DNA of 11,718 nucleotides from assembly GCA_018897395.1 (NCBI GenBank), contig JAHIKV010000060.1, forward strand, positions 1 through 11,718, read 5' to 3'. The notes beneath the pieces were generated by a model, which was given only the letters and a program-made list of their open reading frames with translations, was not told the DNA's origin and searched no databases. Below are positions 1-6,046 of this stretch, piece after piece. Within the stretch, counting starts at the first letter, position 1. Each line of letters starts with the position of its first letter. This DNA comes from Planctomycetota bacterium. GTDB taxonomy: Bacteria; Planctomycetota; Planctomycetia; Pirellulales; Thermoguttaceae. Made by a program: the position numbers and the translations under genes.

Positions 1-141
1 CAAGTAGATTTCCTTTGGCTGGCGGCGTCCGGCGGGTTGTATCTGCTCGGCACGCTGCCATTCGCCCTGTTTTGGCATCGCACCCTGCGAACGCTTGGGC
101 AACGAGTAAGATTCGGCAAGACGGTCCGTGCGTACTACATC
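1..141 (+). pseudogene. Fragment of lysylphosphatidylglycerol synthase TM / flippase-like membrane protein
   Basis: Reading from base 1 in the first frame gives VDFLWLAASGGLYLLGTLP, then FALFWHRTLRTLG and a stretch ending AYYI. A hydrophobic membrane segment followed by FWHR-x-L-x-x-LG-x-x-V-x-x-x-x-x-x-RAYYI is what I recall from the N-terminal part of planctomycete proteins with the LPG synthase TM (UPF0104/flippase-like) domain. There the next residues are normally GHLGKYVPGKA. Here they are replaced after about base 141 by unrelated sequence, WAFANLLKYA and onward, so the gene is cut off inside its second or third membrane segment. The true start lies left of the window. The frame stays open by chance into the IS, which should not be read as protein. 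Family assignment is from memory of the motif only; the truncation itself depends on that assignment. Confidence 0.45.
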
Positions 142-380
142 TGGGCTTTTGCAAACTTGTTGAAATACGCGCAAAATGCGACCCAGACCACAAAAAGTGA
201 GGTCAAAATGCCCGGCGCATACACTGGGGCGTTCAGGGCCTTCGGGCCACGGAATGCGCGACGGTCAGTCGCTCCTCGTGTCAATTTCATGTCAGACGCG
301 GCAAATCACGCAATTTGGCCGACTCGCAGCACAGCGGGACGGTCATCCCTACGCCACGATTCGTCAGAACGCACGATTAC
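142..380. other. Unassigned 239-bp stretch between broken membrane-protein gene and IS256 element
   Basis: I see no gene here. Short open frames exist on both strands (for example 71 codons from 176 on the plus strand), but none gives a recognisable protein and all overlap each other. A short minus-strand frame beginning MPGILTSLFVVWVAF and ending KAQM at about 139-210 is hydrophobic and could be the tail of a lost gene or transposase, but this is a guess. The stretch most likely holds debris of an earlier insertion. Confidence 0.35.
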
Positions 381-408
381 GGGGCCTGTAATAATTTTTG
401 TGTCAGGC
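381..408 (+). repeat. IS256-type terminal inverted repeat (transposase 3' side)
   Basis: Core cctgtaataatttttgtgtc matches the reverse complement of 1763-1790 apart from scattered mismatches (positions 4, 12, 15, 17 and 28 of 28). It lies 12 bp outside the transposase stop codon. Confidence 0.8.
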
Positions 409-420
409 GAGCAGGGCACG

Positions 421-1713
421 TTATTTGCTGATTTGATCGGGCATGCGGCCCTCGTACAGTATGGCGAAGTGGTTAAGGGCCTGCTTCCAGTGGTGGATCG
501 GCATGGTCCATTTCTTCGATGCCTCGTGAATCGCCATATAGACGATCTTCAAGGCGGACTCTTCGTTGGGATATATCTTGCGGTTCCGCGTGAATTTGCG
601 AATCACGCTGTTGACCGATTCGATCGCGTTGGTGGTGTAGATCGCCCTGCGAATCGCGGGCGGAAAATCAAAGAGCGTGATGATGTCCGTCCACTTGGCG
701 CGACACATCTTTGCGATTGTCGGATACTTCGCGTCCCACGCTTTAGCAAAATCCTCCAGAGCCTGCTCGGCTTCAACGACGGTCGCCGCCTGATAGATCT
801 TTTTCAGGTCGGCCGTCACCGCCGTGCCGTCCTGGGTGCTCACATAACGCAATGCCGCGCGCACCAGATGCACGATGCACAACTGCACGCTGGTTTGAGG
901 ATAGGCCGCGTGGATCGCTTCGGCGAAACCGGACAAACCGTCGACGCACGCCACGAAAATATCACGCAGCCCGCGGCTCTTCAGGTCGGTCAGACACGCC
1001 AGCCAGAATTTAGCCCCTTCAGTCTGGTCCAGCCACAGCCCCAGCAGTTCCTTGTGACCTTCGAGGTTCACGCCGATTGCCACGTAAATCGTGTGCCGCG
1101 AGACCCTTCCGTTCGCGCCTCGCACATGCACCACGATCCCGTCGAAATAGACGATCGGCCAGACCGCCTCCAGCGGCCGCGTCCGCCAGACCGTCGCCTC
1201 CGCGTCGAGGTCGGCGGTGATTTCCGAAATCAGCGTGGCGGAAATCTCGACGTCGTACAGTTCACGCACGATTTCCTGAATGTCACGGGTGGTCATCCCC
1301 TTGGCATAGAGCGCGAGTATCTTTTCGTCGAACCCCGGCACACACCGCTGGTGCTTGCCGATCAGTTGCGGCTCGAACGTGCCGTTCCGATCACGCGGCG
1401 TGGCGATGGTCAATTCGCCCAGATCGCCGCGCACCGTCTTGCGGGAACGCCCATTGCGACGGTTCGACGAGCGTTCCCCCCGGCTCGCCGGCGGCGACGG
1501 TTCCACCGATGCCGGCATCTCGGCAGGCGGCTCATCGGCGTTCACCGTCAGGGTCTTCCGACCCAAGTGGACATCCATCTCCGTATTCAGCATCCGCTCC
1601 AGGGCGGATTTCATCATCAACCGCATCAGACCATTGAGGTCCTCGGCGGTCTTGGCCTGGCTGGCCATTTCACCTGCTAGCTGTTCGGCTTTCGATCGTA
1701 ACGAAACATCCAT
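421..1713 (-). CDS. IS256-family DDE transposase
   Basis: This 430-aa protein catalyses cut-and-copy transposition of the surrounding element. It has the mutator-type layout: an N-terminal DNA-binding region (starts MDVSLRSKAEQL, with a basic SNRRNGRSRKTVRGDLGEL segment and the conserved ATPRDRNGTFEPQLI block), then the RNase H-like catalytic core. The DDE residues are visible as the D of IVYFDGIVVHVRG, the D of VACVDGLSGFAEAI, and the E of TTNAIESVN, with the family's C-x-x-H motif (CIVHLVRAAL) between the second D and the E. The tail HHWKQALNHFAILY is also typical. Length equals the family norm, so nothing appears lost. The ATG at 1713 is preceded on the minus strand by taggaga, 7 bases upstream, a good ribosome site. 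Likely intact and possibly active. Confidence 0.95.
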   Translation of the reverse strand: MDVSLRSKAEQLAGEMASQAKTAEDLNGLMRLMMKSALERMLNTEMDVHLGRKTLTVNADEPPAEMPASVEPSPPASRGERSSNRRNGRSRKTVRGDLGELTIATPRDRNGTFEPQLIGKHQRCVPGFDEKILALYAKGMTTRDIQEIVRELYDVEISATLISEITADLDAEATVWRTRPLEAVWPIVYFDGIVVHVRGANGRVSRHTIYVAIGVNLEGHKELLGLWLDQTEGAKFWLACLTDLKSRGLRDIFVACVDGLSGFAEAIHAAYPQTSVQLCIVHLVRAALRYVSTQDGTAVTADLKKIYQAATVVEAEQALEDFAKAWDAKYPTIAKMCRAKWTDIITLFDFPPAIRRAIYTTNAIESVNSVIRKFTRNRKIYPNEESALKIVYMAIHEASKKWTMPIHHWKQALNHFAILYEGRMPDQISK

Positions 1714-1762
1714 GTGTCAGTCTCCTATCCAGAAAGGGGTTCGTAGGATACCCATTCCTGCT

Positions 1763-1790
1763 ACCTGACACAATATTTCTTACAGGGCCC
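1763..1790 (-). repeat. IS256-type terminal inverted repeat (transposase 5' side)
   Basis: On the minus strand this begins gggccctgtaagaaatattg, pairing with 381-408. It lies about 50 bp upstream of the transposase start codon, leaving room for the transposase promoter and ribosome site. Confidence 0.8.
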
Positions 1791-1795
1791 ATACG

Positions 1796-3484
1796 ATGCG
1801 AACCGATTTGCCCGCCAGCAACAAGTTCGGCCAGGTAAGTCAGCGCATCGGCGTTCGACAGCAACTATCTCTGCCTTCAGAGTTGAGTTTCAGTGGTGCC
1901 AAGCGCCGGCGATCGAATAGCGTCTTTGCTGCACCCATGTATGGACCATCGTTGCGCTACCTGGGACTCCTTCAAGGTGAAGCGCTTGCGCAGGACGGCT
2001 CATCGACCGGGATTCCCATCGCCTTCGAGGATGATATGACCAGCCTTTTGGCGCAGACGGTCGAGGGATCTCTCTCCGCAAGCTTTGCCTTCGCCAAACT
2101 CGCTCGCCTGGACACCGCGTCAATGCGGGAAGCAGAAATTGACGACTTGGGCTTGCACGGATTGTGTCCCGGGTACTATCGGACCTGCCCTCAGCGGGTC
2201 CGGCGGGCATTTATGACCAAGCTTCTGCCGACCGAATCCGGGAACGGACGCTCACTGACGGCCAAGCTGTTGATCGCGACGCTGGAGCAACAAGATGGCC
2301 TGACGACGCAGGACATCAGAGCAGTCTGGCACACCGGTCGGTTTTCGGGCAAGAAGACGCTGCGGCTGTCGGACCAGGAACTGGTAGTACACCGCGAGCG
2401 GTGGTCGGTCTTCCAGGCGCGACAGTACCAGCGGTATGTAATTGAGCTTTTCATGTGGTGCTTTGAAAACGCGATATTGGCGGGTAGCAGCTCAATGGCG
2501 GACATCACCGAGTCTGCGCTACAGGCTTTTCGTCAGACCACTCAATTTCCACGAGTATTTCGTGATTGCCTGTTGCAGGAAGCACGATCCCTGACAAGGT
2601 CGACGACATTTGAAACGATCTCCGAGCGTTGGAATCGAGAGGTACATGGTGGTCATCCGTCCTACATCGGCATGTTTCCAGATGAAGAAACGGAGGAATG
2701 CGAGCGTGCATTGCGCATGTTGGCGCGTTGGTGGCTCAGAATGGTCGACTGGCTGAAGTGGGATCGTCATCAAGAACTCTTCGCGCTTGGTGGCGAGGAT
2801 AGAATCTCGATGAAGTGGTTCGGAGCACAGCACTCGGCTCGTGTGCTTCGCGGTGTGGCGTCCTCGGTGCGAGTAGCCGTGTTGCCCGCGGAATTCAAAG
2901 AGTCTGAGGGCGAGGACGTCCGCGACGTGCTGCGACGGCCCGGTGGCCGCGAACTCGTTCTGCAAGCCATCGCCGATGCCCAGCCGGTTCAACAAGCCAC
3001 TGCGTCGTCACCGGAGGGCGAGGATGGCGATGTCTCGGCTGAGGTCCAGATGCCTGAAGGCGATCCGCTGACGCTCACCGTCTCGCCATGCTTCGGCAAA
3101 CCGCAGCGGCTCGTTGTCGCCAAGCGGGGCGAAGTTTCCCACCGCGATCGGATCAACACGGATAGCAGCATCTCGCGCGACCGGTTCGTCAAACGCCTGG
3201 CCGGGAAGCTGGGCATGGAGATAGACGCCCTTGGCCCTCTGGTTGATCCGCAGATTACGGTCTTGGCTGATCAAGTCGAGGAGCAGGCCAAAGGGGCGGG
3301 AGGCGACGGAGGCGACGAGAACCAGAGCCAGGCCACGCTGGCGGCCAATATGGCGGCGGAATTGGGATCTGTGGCACACGCCGGCCAAAGACGCCTACGC
3401 TACGTTCCCGGTGGGCGAGCACCTGGAGACATGGCCGGTCCGATCAAAGATGTTCAAGCGATTCCTGGCCAAGCAGTTTTTTGA
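1796..3484 (+). CDS. Chimeric ORF: unidentified helical protein fused to TOPRIM-type primase tail; out of frame after about 3364
   Basis: The 562-aa frame starts 5 bp beyond the IS end, so its own N-terminus was probably removed; the ATG at 1796 may not be original. Residues 1 to about 342 form an unidentified, mostly helical protein with a striking Trp/Arg-rich segment around residue 207 (QARQYQRYVIELFMWCFE) and an LGGEDRISMKWF block. I do not recognise it. From about residue 343 (base 2822) the sequence changes to the end of a TOPRIM domain as seen in phage/plasmid primases: HSARVLRGVASSVRVAVLP, then EDVRDVLRR and GRELVLQAIADAQP, followed by a region with SPCFGKPQRLVVAKRGE. The catalytic front of TOPRIM (E and D-x-D) is missing, so primase chemistry is unlikely. 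After residue 523 the frame leaves the conserved protein: the natural continuation is in the +1 frame (next entry), so the last 39 residues are probably not real. Confidence 0.6.
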   Translation: MRTDLPASNKFGQVSQRIGVRQQLSLPSELSFSGAKRRRSNSVFAAPMYGPSLRYLGLLQGEALAQDGSSTGIPIAFEDDMTSLLAQTVEGSLSASFAFAKLARLDTASMREAEIDDLGLHGLCPGYYRTCPQRVRRAFMTKLLPTESGNGRSLTAKLLIATLEQQDGLTTQDIRAVWHTGRFSGKKTLRLSDQELVVHRERWSVFQARQYQRYVIELFMWCFENAILAGSSSMADITESALQAFRQTTQFPRVFRDCLLQEARSLTRSTTFETISERWNREVHGGHPSYIGMFPDEETEECERALRMLARWWLRMVDWLKWDRHQELFALGGEDRISMKWFGAQHSARVLRGVASSVRVAVLPAEFKESEGEDVRDVLRRPGGRELVLQAIADAQPVQQATASSPEGEDGDVSAEVQMPEGDPLTLTVSPCFGKPQRLVVAKRGEVSHRDRINTDSSISRDRFVKRLAGKLGMEIDALGPLVDPQITVLADQVEEQAKGAGGDGGDENQSQATLAANMAAELGSVAHAGQRRLRYVPGGRAPGDMAGPIKDVQAIPGQAVF

Positions 3485-4904
3485 AGAGCACGGCAAGGCA
3501 ATGAACGCAGAGGCCCTTGGGGCAGCGGTCAACTTGATCGAGGCCCAGGCGATGTTCGACGGCAGCGAGCACTCAGTCCATGTTCGGGTCGCCGAGCACG
3601 ATGGCAAGGTCTACCTCGACCTGTGCAACCCCGAGTGGCAGGTGGTCGAGGTGTCGCCAGACGGTTGGCAGGTGATCGCCGAATCACCAGTCAAGTTCCG
3701 GCGATCGGCGGGAATGCTCCCGTTGCCGACGCCTGAGTCCGGCGGCTCGCTTCGGGAGTTTCGCACTTTCCTGAACGTCGAGGATTCCACGTGGCCCCTG
3801 GTCGTGGCGTGGCTGGTTGCTGCGCTGCGGCCGCGCGGGCCGTATCCGGTGTTGGCTCTGTTCGGCGAGCAGGGCAGCGCCAAGAGCACGACGGGCCGGC
3901 TGCTGCGCGAGCTGGTCGATCCGAACTCGGCGCCCCTGCGGGCCGAACCGCGGGACGGCCGCGACCTGATGATCGGCGCGAACAACTCGTGGTGCCTGGC
4001 CTACGATAACCTTTCACACGTCCCGCCTTGGCTGTCCGACGCCCTCTGCCGTTTGAGCACCGGCGGTGGATTTGCCACGCGGGAACTCTACACCGACCAA
4101 GACGAGGTGATCTTCGATTTGCAGCGTCCAGTGCTGTTGACGAGCATCGAGGATGTGGCCACTCGGTCGGACCTGTTGGACCGGTGCGTGATCGCCTGGC
4201 TCCCCGCGATTCCGGAGAGCAGCCGTCGGCCCGAGTCGCAGATATTGAAGATGTTCGAGGAGGTCCGACCCCGGATTCTCGGGGCACTGTTGGACGCCGT
4301 GGCCGGTGCCCTAAAGGGATTGCCGTCGACGAAGCTCGACACGCTACCCCGCATGGCGGATTTCGCCCTTTGGGTCGCGGCGGCCGAGGCCTCCCTGGGC
4401 TGGCCAAAGGGCACGTTTCTGTCGGCCTATGCCGGCAATCGCGCCTCGGCCAACGAGGTGGCCCTGGAGGCCTCGCCGGTCGCCAGACCGCTGATCGAGA
4501 TGCTCGATGAGCAAGGTGAGTGGATCGGCAGTTCCAGCGAGTTGCTCCAGGCCCTTGAAGCCCGGGTAGGTGACCAGGTGAAGCGACAGCGCATCTGGCC
4601 CTCGAACGGACGCTCGATGACCGGCCACCTCAAGCGGTTATCACCGAACCTCCGGGCGGCCGGCTGGCAAGTCGAGTTCCATCGGGAGTCTTCTCGACGC
4701 CTCTGGTCGATCCAGCGGCAGGATACAGTTGCGTCATCCGATCCGTTTGCGTCACCGGAAGCTCAGCCGCCAATGATGCAAAGCGATGCAAAGCGATGCG
4801 ATATGCTTCCTGGTGACGGAAATGACGCTGATGACGCAAACGCCGGAGCATCTGTGGTGGGACCAGGACGAAACGGTGATGGCTGGGAGGAGGGAGAACT
4901 GTGA
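3364..4904 (+). CDS. P-loop ATPase, phage D5/P4-type DNA helicase domain (C-terminal half of frameshifted primase-helicase)
   Basis: This is the continuation of the preceding TOPRIM protein in the +1 frame. The frame is open from 3231, but only sequence from about 3364 (LWHTPAKDAYATFPVGEH) looks real. An N-terminal region (ETWPVRSKMFKRFLA, HVRVAEHDGKVYLDL) leads into an AAA-like/SF3-like ATPase. Walker A is GEQGSAKST (bases 3864-3890), Walker B is CLAYDN (3993-4010), and TSIEDVATRSDLLDRC (4140-4187) supplies the likely sensor and arginine finger. A winged-helix-like end (SMTGHLKRL, RAAGWQVEF) and an Asp/Ala-rich tail follow. Such proteins unwind DNA at the origin of satellites and integrative elements. 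No strong start lies near 3364; reinitiation at ATG 3450 is conceivable but would drop conserved residues. It overlaps the next gene by 4 bp. Fold assignment is strong; exact family and function are inferred. Confidence 0.75.
4775..4799 (+). repeat. Short tandem repeat GATGCAAAGC x2 plus partial
   Basis: Two perfect 10-bp copies of gatgcaaagc followed by gatgc lie inside the 3' end of the helicase gene, just before its low-complexity Asp/Ala tail. Ten-bp units shift the reading frame, so copy-number change would alter the protein end. Confidence 0.7.
4887..4895 (+). promoter_or_regulatory. Strong Shine-Dalgarno site deciding a GTG start
   Basis: ggaggaggga lies with its AGGAGG core 7 bases before GTG 4901. 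It sits within the last codons of the helicase gene and supports both the GTG start and translational coupling through the GTGA overlap. Confidence 0.75.
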
Positions 4905-5215
4905 CGCTCGACCAATTGCTGACGGACCTGACGCACAACCAGATCGTGCTTTTCGTCGACGGAGATCGACTGCGCTACCGTGCCCCCGATGGTGCCCTGA
5001 ATGCAGATATGCGTACAGGCATCGCCCAGCACCGCAAGGCAATCATTGCTAACCTTCAGGCCAAGGCGCCACCGAGTCCGCAAGGACCGGTGAAATGCAT
5101 CACTTGTGACCGACAATATTGGGTCGATGAGCAGCCAAGAAGCGGTCGAATTCGCACAATTTGCAGTAAGTGCGGGCAATTCATCGGTTACCGGCCCGTG
5201 AATCCACAATCATAG
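4901..5215 (+). CDS. Small TubC-docking-like / zinc-ribbon protein of the integrative element
   Basis: This 104-aa protein starts with GTG overlapping the helicase stop (GTGA) and has a near-consensus ribosome site. Residues 1 to about 52 (MTLDQLLTDLTHNQIVLFVD, then GDRLRYRAPDGALN and HRKAIIANLQ) match the pattern of the TubC N-terminal docking domain, L-x-x-L-x-x-x-x-I-x-L-x-x-x-G-x-x-L-x-Y-x-AP-x-G, known from polyketide/peptide synthetase termini. The C-terminal half has CITC and, 30 residues later, CSKC in the block ICSKCGQFIGYRP, a four-cysteine zinc ribbon. There is no synthetase near, so the docking fold probably serves protein-protein contact in the replication module, for instance holding the helicase. 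I remember similar small genes between helicase and integrase genes in planctomycete elements, but could not verify this. No membrane segment or enzyme motif is present. Confidence 0.7.
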   Translation: MTLDQLLTDLTHNQIVLFVDGDRLRYRAPDGALNADMRTGIAQHRKAIIANLQAKAPPSPQGPVKCITCDRQYWVDEQPRSGRIRTICSKCGQFIGYRPVNPQS

Positions 5216-5297
5216 CGACGATTGCCTTGCAATTTTGAGAACAAGAGGGAACATGGCGTGACTTCGAGCCCCGGCGAGTTGGGGCCAATGAATGATG

Positions 5298-5302
5298 GAG
5301 GA
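5298..5302 (+). promoter_or_regulatory. Ribosome binding site deciding the integrase start at ATG 5312
   Basis: ggagg ends 9 bases before ATG 5312. The upstream TTG at 5222 extends the frame by 30 codons but has no ribosome site, and the extra residues (MPCNFENKREHGVTSS and onward) look non-protein-like. The start at 5312 gives MANLYKKPVVVV, which suits the family. Confidence 0.6.
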
Positions 5303-5311
5303 CGATGCTGT

Positions 5312-6046
5312 ATGGCCAACCTGTATAAGAAACCGGTCGTCGTGGTAAATCCGACAACCGGTGCGAAGATCAAGACGAAATCCAAAAAATGGTGGGGCAA
5401 GTACCGTGATGCCACTGGTACAATCCGCCGAGTTCCACTGGTGGGCGACAAGACCTCCGCTCAGACCATGCTGAACGAGTTGGTTCGCAAGGTCGATCGC
5501 GAGAAGGCGGGCTTAATCGATCCGACCGACGAGCAACGCAAACGACCGCTCGCCAAGCATCTGACCGAGTTCACGAAGAATTTGAAGAACAAGGGCGTAA
5601 CGCCGAAGCAGGTCAAGGAATCGACCACGCAGATACAAAAGATGGTTGACGATCGGAAGTGGAAAATGATTGGCGACATCACGGCGAGTGGGGCGTTGGA
5701 GTTTCTTGGCCAACTTCGTCGTGACAATTTGAGCGCACAAACGTATAATCATTATTTGAAGTCTGCAAAACAGTTCACGCGGTGGCTGATGCGAGACCGC
5801 CGGACACCGCACGATCCGCTGGCACACATTTCCAAGTTGAACGTGAGTACCGACCGACGACACGACCGCCGAGCATTGGCGCCCGAGGAGTTCGCACGAT
5901 TGATTATCGCAGCACAGAAGGGGCCGCCGATCGAGACATTGCCGGGAGCGGATCGGGCGATGATGTACGTACTGGCCGCCTGGACGGGCTTTCGCAAAGG
6001 CGAGATTGGCAGCCTGACGCAGCGGTCGTTCCGACTCGACGGATGA
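5312..6046 (+). CDS. Tyrosine recombinase/integrase, N-terminal half (frameshifted)
   Basis: This is the first 244 residues of a site-specific tyrosine recombinase that would integrate and excise the element. Residues 1-60 are a basic arm-binding-like segment (KTKSKKWWGKYRDATGTIRR). Residues about 80-175 form the SAM-like core-binding domain (SAQTYNHYLKSAKQFTRWLM). The catalytic domain then begins with ALAPEEFARLI and the box I motif AAWTGFRKGEIGSL, in which Arg 228 (bases 5993-5995) is the first catalytic residue. The frame ends at TGA 6044-6046 just after SFRLDG. Removing one base between 6038 and 6046 joins it to the next frame as LDG-DPATATVAACYSKRRR, which makes good protein sense. The gene is therefore interrupted by one extra base, whether by mutation, assembly error or recoding. 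It lies 96 bp after the zinc-ribbon gene, in the same direction. Confidence 0.8.
   Translation: MANLYKKPVVVVNPTTGAKIKTKSKKWWGKYRDATGTIRRVPLVGDKTSAQTMLNELVRKVDREKAGLIDPTDEQRKRPLAKHLTEFTKNLKNKGVTPKQVKESTTQIQKMVDDRKWKMIGDITASGALEFLGQLRRDNLSAQTYNHYLKSAKQFTRWLMRDRRTPHDPLAHISKLNVSTDRRHDRRALAPEEFARLIIAAQKGPPIETLPGADRAMMYVLAAWTGFRKGEIGSLTQRSFRLDG

Larger units (their letters stand above)
381..1790 (-). mobile_element. IS256-family insertion sequence, apparently complete (about 1.41 kb)
   Basis: A full-length IS256-type transposase gene (minus strand) is bracketed by imperfect 28-bp inverted repeats at 381-408 and 1763-1790, 23 of 28 positions identical. Size, single gene and terminal-repeat length fit the IS256 family. 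The exact outer edge is uncertain by 2-3 bp, because the outermost G/C run is ambiguous. The eight bases on the left (acgattac) and right (atacgatg) are not a direct repeat, although IS256 elements usually duplicate 8-9 bp. Left flank (membrane-protein debris) and right flank (primase-element debris) are also functionally unrelated, which agrees with recombination between IS copies or a deletion next to the element. Confidence 0.85.

Noticed and set aside
37..1680. Long plus-strand open frame of 547 codons
   Set aside because: Most of it is the antisense of the IS256 transposase; only the first 35 codons or so resemble a protein (the membrane-protein fragment).
373..1798. 8-bp target duplication around the IS
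   Set aside because: acgattac on the left and atacgatg on the right do not match at any plausible edge of the terminal repeat.
3355..3372. Programmed frameshift in the primase-helicase
   Set aside because: No slippery sequence, no internal ribosome-like stimulator and no stop at the site; a simple indel explains it better.
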